Below, piece by piece: positions 24,359-33,560 of a stretch of DNA of 64,000 nt (its first letter is position 1; every line of letters starts with the position of its first letter). Both the position numbers and the translations under genes were made by a program. The stretch is from an uncultured Eubacteriales bacterium (GTDB lineage Bacteria; Bacillota; Clostridia; Christensenellales; CAG-138). The stretch is from positions 1 to 64,000 of the forward strand of contig UQGA01000001.1 in assembly GCA_900540495.1 (NCBI GenBank), in the 5' to 3' direction. The notes beneath the pieces were generated by a model. The model did no database searches and was not told the origin of the DNA. It saw only the letters and a list, made by a program, of their open reading frames with translations.

Positions 24359-25293
24359 ACAATCTCTCCCATGGTTTCAACGGTTTCGATGAACAGCGCG
24401 ATATCGCCGAACACCTCGTCCCGGTTCGTCTCATTCAAGACCTCGTGACGGGCGAGCGGATACAGCTTCAATTCCACGGTATGCCCGCTCTGCCGCAGCC
24501 ATGCCGCAACCTGCCGCACACCACTGCCGTTGCGACCGCCGACGGGATCTCGCTCACCGGAGGCGATGAGAATCGGTTTGTCCGGTACGCGGGCAGCCCA
24601 GCGGGCACCTGAGACTTCCTCAAGCCCGGCAAACAGGTCGCGCATGCCGGCCGCCGTAAACGTGAACCCACAGGCGGAATCCGCCACATAACGGTCAACC
24701 TGCGCCTCGTCGCGCGAAAGCCAGTCAAACGCCGTGCGCTTTCCGCCGACCGCACGATTATAGCTCCCGAAACTGAGGCGGTTAAGCAGCTCGCTGGGCT
24801 GATCTGCACCCTGACGCCGTATCTCGCGGCGGGCAAGCAGCTTGGCGATACCAAGCGCGGGGTTGCGCCCCGCAGTGCCGGTAAAAACAAACGCATCAAA
24901 ATCCTCCCCGTCGCGCCCGGCGTATGCGCGCGCCAGAAAAGAACCCATCGAATGGCCAAACAGAATAAAGGGGATCGCCGGATGATCGCGCTTGACCACA
25001 TCGAACAGTGTCCGCATGTCCTGCACAAGGGCGTCCCAGCCGTTTTCCGGGCCGAAGTAGCCGCGGGGCGTGTCCGGCGTGCTCTTGCCGTGGCCGGCGT
25101 GATCCTGCCCGTAGACCAGCACGCCCTGTTCCGCCAAAAAGCGCGCAAACGTATCGTACCGGTCGATATGTTCGGCCATGCCGTGCGTCAGCTGCAACGC
25201 TGCGCAAGGCTCTTCTGGCAGCCACAGGCGGTAGCGAATGGGGCCCAGTCCCGTAGCAGACGGAAAACGGCGCTCCTTGACCGTTACTTTCAT
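24355..25293 (-). CDS. Alpha/beta hydrolase (monoacylglycerol lipase / lysophospholipase-like)
   Basis: 312 residues of the Hydrolase_4 family. It has an oxyanion-hole LTHGMAEH (36-43), a GQDHAGHGKS segment (62-71), nucleophile S115 in FGHSMGS, an acidic residue in SGERDPVGG and a histidine in LARHEVLNE. The family hydrolyses lysolipids or monoacylglycerols, but the substrate is unproven. The start at 25293 follows AAGGAGGCAGCG; longer upstream frames lack a site. No signal peptide, so it is cytoplasmic. Coupled by ATGA to the NagB-like gene. Confidence 0.88.
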   Translation of the reverse strand: MKVTVKERRFPSATGLGPIRYRLWLPEEPCAALQLTHGMAEHIDRYDTFARFLAEQGVLVYGQDHAGHGKSTPDTPRGYFGPENGWDALVQDMRTLFDVVKRDHPAIPFILFGHSMGSFLARAYAGRDGEDFDAFVFTGTAGRNPALGIAKLLARREIRRQGADQPSELLNRLSFGSYNRAVGGKRTAFDWLSRDEAQVDRYVADSACGFTFTAAGMRDLFAGLEEVSGARWAARVPDKPILIASGERDPVGGRNGSGVRQVAAWLRQSGHTVELKLYPLARHEVLNETNRDEVFGDIALFIETVETMGEIV

Positions 25294-25454
25294 CGCTGCC
25301 TCCTTCATACTATGCATACAAAATAAGTATACCATCCTTTTCCCGAATACTCAACGTTTTTTCGTTTCGCACGAGCGCTCCGGCCCTGTGAGCCTGATAA
25401 AAAAGGGTCGTCGAGGGAAACGGGCGCGGAAATTGATATATTTTGGGCGCGCGC

Positions 25455-25483
25455 TTGACAACGCTGTGACACCTTGCTAAAAT
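25455..25483 (+). promoter_or_regulatory. Promoter of the LacI/sugar-transport locus
   Basis: -35 TTGACA (25455-25460), 17-base spacer, -10 TAAAAT (25478-25483), upstream of the LacI-family gene. Confidence 0.82.
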
Positions 25484-25489
25484 ATTATC

Positions 25490-25513
25490 GGAAACGTTAC
25501 CGGCAACGTTTTC
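25490..25513. promoter_or_regulatory. LacI-type palindromic operator
   Basis: GGAAACGTTACC and GGCAACGTTTTC form a 24-bp inverted repeat with 10 of 12 pairs matched. It lies just downstream of the -10 box. AACGTT half-sites and a central CG pair are typical for LacI-family binding. The adjacent regulator is the likely ligand-responsive repressor. Confidence 0.78.
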
Positions 25514-25541
25514 AACTACTCGTCAATCAGGTGTCGTGATC

Positions 25542-26549
25542 ATGGATGCTCGTATTACGATCAAAGAGATTGCGGAACTTTCCGGCGTTGGCATCAGTAC
25601 GGTGTCCCGCGTGCTCAACAAGCGCCCGGATGTCAACGAGCTGACGCGCGAGCGCGTCATGGCGGTAATCCGCCGCGAGGGTTATGAACCCAACAGCAAC
25701 GCCAAGCATTTGAAACAACTCTCCACCGACTCGATCGCCGTGATCGTGCGCGGCGCCAACAACCTCTTTTTTTCCGGCATCATCGAGCGGCTTCAGCGCC
25801 GCATCGAGCGTACAGGCCTTCACTTCCTGCCCTATTATATCGACGAAAACGACGACGAGGTGCTGCAGGCGCAGCGCGTCTATGCCGAACGAAAGGTGCG
25901 GGGCATCATTTTCCTCGGCGGCTGCCATGCCGACTGCGACGACATGCTCCGCGCGTTACCCATCCCCTGTGTGTTTTCCACGGTCAACGCCGCCACATCC
26001 CGCGCTGAAAACGTCTCCAGCGTGAGCGTGGACGACCGGCAGGGCGCCCGACGTGCGGTGGATTACCTGTTTGACTGCGGCCATACCGAAATCCTCGTGC
26101 TGGGCGGCGAAACGAAGGACTGGAACATCGCAAGGCTGCGCTACCTCGGCGTGTGCGACAGCTTCCGCGCCCACGGGCGGGAACTGCCGCCGGAGCGCTA
26201 CCTCATCTCCACGTTTTCCTTTGCCTCCGCCTACCGGATGATTCGCGCTTACAGCGGGGCGCCATTTACGGCCGTATTCGCCATGTCGGACACAATGGCG
26301 ATCGGCGCCGCCCGCGCGCTCTGCGACAGGGGGCTGCATGTGCCTGAGGATGTTTCCATCATCGGGTTTGACGGCATTGAGCTGGGCTCCTATTACGAAC
26401 CGACGCTGGCCACCATGCGCCAGCCGCAGGAAACGCTGGCGGAAAAGAGCGTCGAGCTTCTCCTAGCCGGCATGGAGCACCCCGGTCAGCACGTCCTGCT
26501 CGAAACCGAACTGATCCCCGGCACCTCCGTCCGCTCCCCCCGTGCCTGA
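25542..26549 (+). CDS. LacI-family transcriptional regulator of sugar ABC transporter
   Basis: 335 residues. Helix-turn-helix at 6-25 (TIKEIAELSGVGISTVSRVL), hinge PNSNAKHLKQ, and a sugar-binding-protein-like domain with VRGIIFLGG, ILVLGGETKDWNIARLRYLG, AVFAMSDTMAIGAARAL and VSIIGFDGIELGSYYEP. The start at 25542 is preferred because AGGTG is 8 bases upstream; an in-frame GTG two codons earlier is too close to it. The downstream solute-binding gene begins 79 bases later, so the regulator probably controls that importer as well as itself. Confidence 0.93.
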   Translation: MDARITIKEIAELSGVGISTVSRVLNKRPDVNELTRERVMAVIRREGYEPNSNAKHLKQLSTDSIAVIVRGANNLFFSGIIERLQRRIERTGLHFLPYYIDENDDEVLQAQRVYAERKVRGIIFLGGCHADCDDMLRALPIPCVFSTVNAATSRAENVSSVSVDDRQGARRAVDYLFDCGHTEILVLGGETKDWNIARLRYLGVCDSFRAHGRELPPERYLISTFSFASAYRMIRAYSGAPFTAVFAMSDTMAIGAARALCDRGLHVPEDVSIIGFDGIELGSYYEPTLATMRQPQETLAEKSVELLLAGMEHPGQHVLLETELIPGTSVRSPRA

Positions 26550-26628
26550 GTGCAGACAAAAGGCGATACGCGCGTTTGATCGCGCTTCGCATAAATGCCA
26601 GTTAAAAAACAAACAGGAGGAAACAGAA

Positions 26629-27972
26629 ATGAAGAAAGCATTGGCAATCATTCTGATGCTGGCCATGGTGTTCTCCCTGGTCGCCTGCACGACCGATAAC
26701 GGCGGCGAGCAGGATCCCGGCACCACGCAGCCCAACACGGGCGACACAACGAACGAGGGCGGCAGCACCGAGGCGACCGGTTCGGTCTATTATCTGAACT
26801 TCAAGCCGGAATCCGACGCCGCCTGGCAGGCGCTGGCGGAAGAGTACACCGCCGAGACCGGCGTCGAAGTCAAGGTCGTGACCGCCGCTTCCGGCACGTA
26901 CAGCGAGACGCTGACCGCCGAGATGGACAAGAGCTCCATGCCGACGCTGTTCCAGTGCGGCAATCAGGCGGGTCTTGATACCTGGGGCGACTACTGCTAC
27001 GACCTCACGGACACCGCCGTCTACAAGGAGATGACCACGGACGACTTCAACCTCTTCGGCGAGAATGGCGAAGTCTTCTGCATCGGCTACTGCTACGAGT
27101 CCTTCGGCATCATCGTCAACAAGGCGCTGCTGGCCGAGGCCGGCTATGAGCTGGCCGACATCACCAACTTTGAGAGCCTCAAGGCCGTCGCCGAGGACAT
27201 CACCGCCCGCAAGGACGAGCTCGGCTTTGCGGCGTTCAGCTCCGCGGGTCTTGAAAGCTCTTCGAGCTGGCGTTTCAGCGGCCACCTGGCCAACATGCCC
27301 CTCTACTATGAGTTCCGTGACGACGGCGTGACCAGCCAGCCCGCCACGATCACCGGCGCCTACCTTGACAACTTCAAGGCCGTGTGGGATCTCTACATCA
27401 ACAACAGCACCTGCACGCCGGCGGAGCTGACCACCAAGACGGGCGATGAGTCCGAGGCGGAGTTCGGCGAGGGCAAGGCCGTGTTCTTCCAGAATGGCAC
27501 CTGGGAGTATGCCAACCTGGTCGACAAGTTCGGCATGAACCCGGACGATCTGGCCATGATCCCGATTTACTGCGGTGTCGACGGCGAGGAGAACGCCGGC
27601 CTGTGCTCCGGTACGGAGAACTGCTGGGCGGTCAACGCCAAGGCGGATCCGGAGGACATCCAGGCGACGCTCGACTTCATGTACTGGGTTGTAACCAGCG
27701 AGTCCGGTACGAAGATGATGGCCGAGCAGTTCGGGCCCTGCCCGTTCAAGAACGCCGCTGAGCCGGAGAACGTGTTCTTCAGCCAGGCCAACGAGTATGT
27801 TGCCAACGGCAACTACACCGTGACTTGGGCGTTCAACTACACGCCGAACGTGGATGCATGGCGTGCGGGCGTCGTTGCGGCGCTGACGCAGTATTCCGTG
27901 GGCGGCGGTTCCTGGGACGACGTGGTGACCGCGTTTGTCAACGGCTGGGCCACCCAGTACAACAACCAGTAA
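26629..27972 (+). CDS. Extracellular solute-binding lipoprotein, CUT1-type sugar ABC transporter
   Basis: 447 residues. Lipoprotein signal peptide with lipobox SLVAC at ~18-22, a Gly/Thr/Asp-rich linker to ~50, then a family-1 (MalE-like) binding protein: VYYLNFKPESDAAWQALAEE, FGIIVNKALLAEAGYE, FGEGKAVFFQNGTWEYA and TENCWAVNAKADPEDIQATL. The start follows CAGGAGGAAACAGAA. It supplies the two permeases downstream. No ATPase is encoded in the locus, so a shared MsmX/MsiK-type ATPase is presumably used. Sugar unknown. Confidence 0.93.
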   Translation: MKKALAIILMLAMVFSLVACTTDNGGEQDPGTTQPNTGDTTNEGGSTEATGSVYYLNFKPESDAAWQALAEEYTAETGVEVKVVTAASGTYSETLTAEMDKSSMPTLFQCGNQAGLDTWGDYCYDLTDTAVYKEMTTDDFNLFGENGEVFCIGYCYESFGIIVNKALLAEAGYELADITNFESLKAVAEDITARKDELGFAAFSSAGLESSSSWRFSGHLANMPLYYEFRDDGVTSQPATITGAYLDNFKAVWDLYINNSTCTPAELTTKTGDESEAEFGEGKAVFFQNGTWEYANLVDKFGMNPDDLAMIPIYCGVDGEENAGLCSGTENCWAVNAKADPEDIQATLDFMYWVVTSESGTKMMAEQFGPCPFKNAAEPENVFFSQANEYVANGNYTVTWAFNYTPNVDAWRAGVVAALTQYSVGGGSWDDVVTAFVNGWATQYNNQ

Positions 27973-27992
27973 CGCAACAGATGGAGCGTATG

Positions 27993-28052
27993 GGGCGGGC
28001 ATGATCTGCCCGCCCGTTCCGGCTATGGGGCGGGGCGGTTCGCCCCACAGCC
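27993..28052 (+). promoter_or_regulatory. Two stem-loops between binding protein and permease genes
   Basis: First stem GGGCGGGCA/TGCCCGCCC, loop TGATC (27993-28015). Second stem GGCT..GGGGCG/CGCCCC..AGCC (28021-28052). No T tract follows. The likely role is a stabilising or attenuating intercistronic structure that keeps the binding-protein mRNA in excess, as in malE-malF type operons. Confidence 0.65.
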
Positions 28053-28092
28053 GGAGGAGGTACGCCCATGATCAAGCAAAAAGGAGGTCGCA

Positions 28093-29019
28093 ATGGAACA
28101 ACAGACACTACGTAAAAGGCGTCACAGCTTTGCCGTGAACGGGAATATGCTCAGCGGTTCCATCCGCAAATGGTTCCCCCTGTTCCTGCTCCCCACGGTG
28201 GCGGCGTTTGTGATCGGCTTTGTCTATCCGTTTCTGAGAGGCGTCTACCTCTCGTTTTGTAAGTTTACCACCACAAGCAACGCCACCTGGACCGGCCTCG
28301 ACAACTATGCAAAGGCGATCAGCGACCCTGCTTTTGCCTATTCCTTTGGTTATACGGCGCTGTTCGCCGTCGTGTCCCTGCTGATCATTAACGTGCTGGC
28401 ATTTGCCGTAGCATATGCGCTCACGCGCGGCATTCGCGGCTCCAACCTGTTCCGCACGGTATTCTTCATGCCGAACCTCATCGGCGGTATTGTGCTCGGT
28501 TACATCTGGTCGATGATCTTCGACGGCATACTGGTGCGATACGGCACAAGCATCCTGCTGGACACAAGCTACGGTTTCTGGGGGCTGATTATCCTCATGT
28601 GCTGGCAACAGATCGGCTACATGATGATCATTTACATCGCCGGATTGCAGAGCGTACCGGAAGAACTGCTGGAGGCGGCGCGCATCGACGGGGCGAACGG
28701 CCGGCAATCGCTGTTCCGCATCACGATCCCCTGCGTCATGCCTTCGATAACGATCTGCACGTTCCTCTCGCTGACCAATGGCTTCAAGCTCTTTGACCAG
28801 AACCTGGCGCTCAACGGCGGTCAGCCCTTCAAGTTCCTTGCCGACGGCAGCATCATCAAAACGACGGAAATGCTGGCCTTGAACATCTACAACACGTTCT
28901 ACCTCAACGCCAATTCCCGCGGCGTCGGGCAGGCCAAGGCCGTGCTGTTCTTCATACTCGTCGCTGCGATTGGCCTGATTCAGCTCCGCGCGACCAGGAA
29001 AAAGGAGGTGCAGCAGTAA
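28093..29019 (+). CDS. Sugar ABC transporter permease (MalF/UgpA type)
   Basis: 308 residues, six to seven helices. The binding-protein-dependent transport motif EELLEAARIDGANGRQSLFRITIP is seen at about residues 193-216, which contacts the ATPase. The N-terminus is short and basic. The start follows AAAAGGAGGTCGCA. It shares its stop/start (TAATG) with the next permease. Confidence 0.92.
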   Translation: MEQQTLRKRRHSFAVNGNMLSGSIRKWFPLFLLPTVAAFVIGFVYPFLRGVYLSFCKFTTTSNATWTGLDNYAKAISDPAFAYSFGYTALFAVVSLLIINVLAFAVAYALTRGIRGSNLFRTVFFMPNLIGGIVLGYIWSMIFDGILVRYGTSILLDTSYGFWGLIILMCWQQIGYMMIIYIAGLQSVPEELLEAARIDGANGRQSLFRITIPCVMPSITICTFLSLTNGFKLFDQNLALNGGQPFKFLADGSIIKTTEMLALNIYNTFYLNANSRGVGQAKAVLFFILVAAIGLIQLRATRKKEVQQ

Positions 29020-29885
29020 TGGAGGCAAACATCCGCCCCATTCGGACCCGCAGGCACTGGGGTAAACCCGCGCTGACAATCCTGTTTACGTTCATCAGCA
29101 TCCTGTACGTGATGCCGATTGTCATCGTGCTCATCAACTCCTTTAAGGCCAACAGTTTCGTCAACACCGATACGTTCGCCCTGCCAAACGCCGAGTCGTT
29201 CGTCGGCTGGGACAACTACATCAAGGGCATGACGTTCGGCAACTACCCGTTCCTCAAGTCCGTGTCCTACAGCCTCGTCATCACGGTGTTGTCCACGGCG
29301 CTGATCCTGATCTGCACGTCCATGGCCGCCTGGTACATCTCGCGCGTCAACAGCCGGCTCTGCCGCATCATCTATCTGGTATGCGTCTTTTCGATGGTGG
29401 TGCCGTTCCAGATGGTCATGTTTACGCTGGCCAAAACGGCCGATACGCTGCACCTGAACACGCCATGGACGATCCCGGTCATTTATCTCGGCTTCGGCGC
29501 CGGTTTGGCGGTATTCATGTTTGTGGGTTTTGTCAAATCGTTACCGCTCGAAATCGAGGAGGCGGCCGCCATAGACGGTTGCGGCCCGGTGCGCACGTTC
29601 TTCCTCGTCGTGTTCCCGATGCTCAAGCCGACGCTCATATCCGTGGGCGTGCTGGAGACCATGTGGATCTGGAACGACTATCTGCTCCCCTACCTCGTAC
29701 TGGATCGGACGAATTACATGACCATCCCGATCCACATCCAATACCTGAAGGGGAGCTACGGCTCCGTGGACCTCGGCGCAACGATGGCGTTGATCCTGCT
29801 GAGCATCGTGCCGATCATCATCTTTTACCTGACCTGCCAGAAGCACATCATCAAGGGTGTCGCCGCCGGCGCGGTCAAGGGTTGA
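29019..29885 (+). CDS. Sugar ABC transporter permease (MalG/UgpE type)
   Basis: 288 residues, six helices. The EAA loop LPLEIEEAAAIDGCGPVRTF sits at about residues 172-191, and the C-terminal end is ..GVAAGAVKG as in CUT1 permeases. It overlaps the upstream permease by one base. Together with the binding protein it forms a carbohydrate importer lacking its own ATPase gene. Confidence 0.92.
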   Translation: MEANIRPIRTRRHWGKPALTILFTFISILYVMPIVIVLINSFKANSFVNTDTFALPNAESFVGWDNYIKGMTFGNYPFLKSVSYSLVITVLSTALILICTSMAAWYISRVNSRLCRIIYLVCVFSMVVPFQMVMFTLAKTADTLHLNTPWTIPVIYLGFGAGLAVFMFVGFVKSLPLEIEEAAAIDGCGPVRTFFLVVFPMLKPTLISVGVLETMWIWNDYLLPYLVLDRTNYMTIPIHIQYLKGSYGSVDLGATMALILLSIVPIIIFYLTCQKHIIKGVAAGAVKG

Positions 29886-29925
29886 TACATTTTGCAGGCG
29901 ACTGCCGGTCGCAACAACCGGGCCG

Positions 29926-29957
29926 GCCCTTCTGGGCCGGCCCGGTTCCATATCCGG
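29926..29957 (+). terminator. Strong hairpin after the sugar permease operon
   Basis: Perfect 14-bp stem AACCGGGCCGGCCC/GGGCCGGCCCGGTT with loop TTCT, about 40 bases after the last stop. The following sequence (CCATATCC) is not T-rich, so it may be a 3'-end stabiliser or a weak terminator. Confidence 0.6.
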
Positions 29958-30224
29958 CACGGCAACATTGACGCGACTCCGGACGCGACCGCTGCACCCG
30001 GCGCGGGGATGCACGGGCGGCTTCGCCATGAGCCCGATACAATCGTATACCAGCGCCCCACACAAACTGAATAAGAAATACCCAGCGCATCCTCTTATAT
30101 GGAGGAATAGCGCAGCCAGGGGTCAAGTGTGTCCGCTTCCCTATCGTTTTGCTATCGGCATAAATAAGGCGCCCGGCCATCCCGTCCGAGCGCCCCTGTC
30201 CTGCAACCGGCCCTGTGCGCGCCG
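29958..30224. other. Intergenic region between convergent sugar-transport and rha operons
   Basis: No coding region is supported. Apart from the hairpin at 29926 and the terminator at 30161 I see only unremarkable sequence, including a TTATATGGAGGAATAG string near 30092 that has no gene behind it. Confidence 0.6.
30161..30194 (-). terminator. Terminator of the rhamnose operon
   Basis: On the minus strand GGCGCTCGG pairs with CCGGGCGCC (one mismatch) around a 9-base loop and is followed by TTATTTA. It lies 30 bases beyond the rhaD stop. Confidence 0.68.
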
Positions 30225-31037
30225 CTACTGGAGGTACCCCTCCCGCAACCTGACGCCGAAGTGGGCGGCAAGCCGGCGGATGTGTTCATCCGTGATCGTA
30301 TTGACCTGCGGCAGGTGCGCGATCTTCATATAGATCTCCGCGGCCTTTTCCGCAGTTTCAATGAGGCCGAACGTTTCGTCAAGGTCCTTGCCCGCACCAT
30401 AGACGCCGTGTTGCGCCCAGACGACCAGGCGGGCGGTCTCCATCTGTTTGGCCGTCGCCACCCCGATCTCGTTGGTGCCGCAGAGCATCCATGGCAAAAC
30501 GTTCACCCCATCTGGGAAGACAACGGCACATTCCGTCCCCATCCGCCAGAGCGTCCGGGTAAATTCGCGCCCGTCCAGGCTGTGCACATAGGTCATGGCC
30601 AGGAGGTTGGTCGGATGGCAATGCATGACCACACGATTTCCCGGATCGACCCGCAGCCGGGCGGCATGGCTCATCATGTGGGCCGGAAATTCGGAGGTGA
30701 ATCTGCCGCCATCCGCAAATCCCCAGAGGAGCTGTACGCTTTTGCCGCCGTCCACGAGCCTGACAACGCCCAGATTAACCTCCGGCGCATACCGGACATT
30801 CTTGAAATACTTGCCCGTGCCGGTGACGAGGAAACAGCGCCCCGCCAATTCCGGACAGGAAAAGCCCGTGGGGATCTCCCGCACGCATCCGTTCGGGCCC
30901 AGGTATTCCGTCACCTGCGCTTCCTCCAGCAGAAGGCTGATGTTGCCCCCATTGCGCTCGTCCCAGCCATGATCGTACATGTTCGTGGCGGTCCGGATCA
31001 TCTCCACCATCCATGGCGCTTCCAAAATCTCTTTCAT
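30225..31037 (-). CDS. rhaD: Rhamnulose-1-phosphate aldolase
   Basis: 270 residues, class II aldolase/RhaD. It cleaves L-rhamnulose-1-phosphate to dihydroxyacetone phosphate and L-lactaldehyde. Conserved features: NGGNISLLL (30-38), catalytic E116 in TSEFPAHMMSH, and zinc ligands H139 and H141 (VMHCHPTN) and H210 (VWAQHGVYG). The ATG overlaps the rhaA stop (ATGA). It is the last gene of the rha operon. Confidence 0.96.
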   Translation of the reverse strand: MKEILEAPWMVEMIRTATNMYDHGWDERNGGNISLLLEEAQVTEYLGPNGCVREIPTGFSCPELAGRCFLVTGTGKYFKNVRYAPEVNLGVVRLVDGGKSVQLLWGFADGGRFTSEFPAHMMSHAARLRVDPGNRVVMHCHPTNLLAMTYVHSLDGREFTRTLWRMGTECAVVFPDGVNVLPWMLCGTNEIGVATAKQMETARLVVWAQHGVYGAGKDLDETFGLIETAEKAAEIYMKIAHLPQVNTITDEHIRRLAAHFGVRLREGYLQ

Positions 31038-32285
31038 ACCCTTGCCTCCAGAACGTGTTTCTCATACTCCCTGACGGACGACAGCCTTCCCGATCCTCGA
31101 CCGTCACGCCGCAGCGACGGCAGTACTCCGCCCATACCTCGCCAAACGGCATGGTTTTTAAGCTCTCCTGCTGCACCAGCAGGGCGGTGAAATCGCCCCG
31201 GTTCTGCTGGTCGGTCAGATCCGGCGTCAGGAGCGCGTATAGCATCGCCTTTTGTACGTTGCGGAACCCGGCAACCCATGCCGCAATGCGATTGATGGAG
31301 GCGTCGAAGTAATCCAGCGCCAGATGCACGCGCCCATCCAGTCCGCCGCAGCGGACGATCTCCTTGCACAGCTCCCGGGTCTCGTCGTCAAACAGCACGA
31401 CGTGGTCGGAGTCCCAGCGCACCGGGCGCGTGACGTGCAGCGCAATCTCCGGGAAAAACGAAAGCAACGCTGAAATTTTATCGCTGACCACCTCGGTTGG
31501 ATGATAGTGACCATTGTCCATCAGCGGAATGCAACGATTTGGGTGCATCGCGGCATAGCTCAGGGCGAACTCTGCGCTGCCCACGGTATAGCTCTCCACG
31601 CCGATGCCGAACACCTTGCTCTCCACACAGGGCTTGACCATCGAAAAATCGAACGGCTCCGACAGGATTGCGTCGATGGAATCCCGATACCGCATTCTGG
31701 GCCCAACCGGTCGGCCGGGACATCCTTGAAGCCATCGCCCGTCCAGATGTTCATGGTGCAGACCTGGCCCAGCTCGTCGGCCAGATATTGGCTGATGCGG
31801 ATGCAGGCCCGGCCGTGCGCAATCCAGAAGCGGCGGGTGCCCTCGTTGGGGGAGGAAAGCGTCAGCGGATCGCAGCGGGGATGGGAAAAAAACGTCGGGT
31901 TGAAGTCCGCGCCGAGGCCATGCCTTTTGCAAAACGATACCCACGGGGCAAAATGCTTCGGCTCCAACTCGTCCCTGTCCGCCCATTCGCCGTGTTCGAA
32001 GATGGCGTATGAGGCATGCAGGTTCAATTTCTTCGTGCCGGGACAAAGTCCGAGAACCTTCTCGATGTCCGCCATCAACTCCTGCGGCGTTCTCGCTCTG
32101 CCAGGATAATTGCCGGTGGTCTGGATGCCGCCGGTCAGCGGTTTGGCGGGATCGGTATCAAACCCCCGCACATCGTCCCCCTGCCAACAATGCAGCGATA
32201 TGGGAACGGTTTTCAACCTCATTAGCGCAGCTTCCGTATCCACGCCGATGGCAGCGTAAACTTCCCTTGCGTCCTGATAACTCAT
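31034..32285 (-). pseudogene. rhaA: L-rhamnose isomerase, interrupted by two frameshifts
   Basis: The reading starts MSYQDAREVYAAIGVDTEAA at 32285 and matches RhaA through MNIWTGDGFKDVPADRLGP. At a GGGCCC run (31699-31704) it must shift by one base to continue as RMRYRDSIDAILSEPFDFSM, and it goes on through DNGHYHPTEVVSDK. At a GGG run (31089-31091) a second one-base shift gives the true end RLSSVREYEKHVLEARV, whose stop overlaps rhaD (ATGA). Restored length would be ~417 residues, equal to family size. Both lesions are single missing bases in G/C runs, so either a decaying gene or sequencing error. RhaA converts L-rhamnose to L-rhamnulose. Confidence 0.88.
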
Positions 32286-33556
32286 TGCACTGCCTCCATT
32301 TGTATTTTCAGGTTCCCCAGCGCCGTAGCCTCGATGGGCAGGGCAACGACCTCCTTGCCCGTGGCCTCCTCCGTCAGATGGTTCAAAAACGCATTCCTTG
32401 CGCCGCCGCCCACGATATACAGCCTATCGAATTGCATCCCGGTATTGTGTTCCAGCTCCTGTACGGCGTTCGCATAGGACAGGGCGAGTGACCGGTAGGC
32501 GCAGCGGAAGTAATCCCCTATCGTCCGCGGCCCGATCTGCAGTTGTGCATCGAAGGCGTCCTTCATGCGCGCAGGCGACAGAAAGCCCGGCGCATTGGCG
32601 GGCACGAGCCCCTCAAAGGCGCTTTTCTCCGCCTCCTGCACAATCTGCGGAAACGGCAAGCCGGGGCAGAGTTCTTCCCGCAGCCGGTTCACGAGCCACA
32701 TGCCCATGATGTTTTTCTGGTATCGGTTATACCCCACGCCGCCTTCGTTGGACCAGTTTTCCAGCTCGCTGGCGCTGTCGTTGATGGGTCGGTCCGTCCT
32801 GAGGCCCAGCAGCGACCAGGTGCCGCTGGAGATGTAGGGCTGGTTGCCCTCCATCGGGATTCCCTCCACGGCCGAAGCCGTATCGTGCGTGGCGCACAGG
32901 ACGCATGACATGCCGTCATACGCGCCGAGCACCGCGCCCGGTTGCGTAAGCGGCGGGAACAGCAAGCCGGGAAGTTCCAACGCCGAGATGATCTCCCGGT
33001 CGAACGCCTTCGTTTCAGCGTTCACCATGCCGGTGGTCGTGGCATTGGTGTACTCCCTGACCTTGGCGCCGCAGAGCTTCCAGAGGAGAAACTCCGGGAT
33101 CATCAGAAAATCCGTCGCTCCTTCCAGCCGTCCGCATCGCTTGTCGCAATAGAGCTGATAAACGCTGTTGAACGGCTGGAACTGGCAGCCGGTGCGGCGG
33201 TAGAGCTCGGAAAAGGGGAGTATGCCGTGTACTTCCGGCACAAACCTCTCCGTCCGGTTGTCCCGATAGGCGTAGACCGGCCGGATTTCCTCCTGTCCCC
33301 GCAGCAGGACATAGTCCACGCCCCATGTGTCGATGGAAAGGCTCACAATATCAGGAAATGCCGATTTGGCCGCCGCCACGCCGCGTTTCACATGCGCCAG
33401 CAGCGCATCCACATCCCAGACCTGATGGCCGTCCGTCTCCCGCACGCCGTTGGGGAAGCGATAGACCTCGCTGGTCCGCAGGACGCCGTCCTCCCGCCAG
33501 CCCACGATATGCCGCCCGGAGGATGCGCCGATATCAATGGCAAGATAGCGTTTCAT
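32282..33556 (-). CDS. rhaB: Rhamnulokinase
   Basis: 424 residues, FGGY kinase family. The N-terminal ATP-phosphate motif is AIDIGASSGR (6-15). It also has the DTWGVDYVLL segment, YRDNRTE, a THDTASAVEG motif and the C-terminal adenosine motif RLYIVGGGARNAFLNHLTEE. It phosphorylates L-rhamnulose at O1. The stop overlaps the rhaA start by 4 bases. It is somewhat shorter than E. coli RhaB (489), as in other Firmicutes. Confidence 0.95.
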   Translation of the reverse strand: MKRYLAIDIGASSGRHIVGWREDGVLRTSEVYRFPNGVRETDGHQVWDVDALLAHVKRGVAAAKSAFPDIVSLSIDTWGVDYVLLRGQEEIRPVYAYRDNRTERFVPEVHGILPFSELYRRTGCQFQPFNSVYQLYCDKRCGRLEGATDFLMIPEFLLWKLCGAKVREYTNATTTGMVNAETKAFDREIISALELPGLLFPPLTQPGAVLGAYDGMSCVLCATHDTASAVEGIPMEGNQPYISSGTWSLLGLRTDRPINDSASELENWSNEGGVGYNRYQKNIMGMWLVNRLREELCPGLPFPQIVQEAEKSAFEGLVPANAPGFLSPARMKDAFDAQLQIGPRTIGDYFRCAYRSLALSYANAVQELEHNTGMQFDRLYIVGGGARNAFLNHLTEEATGKEVVALPIEATALGNLKIQMEAVQ

Positions 33557-33560
33557 GGCC

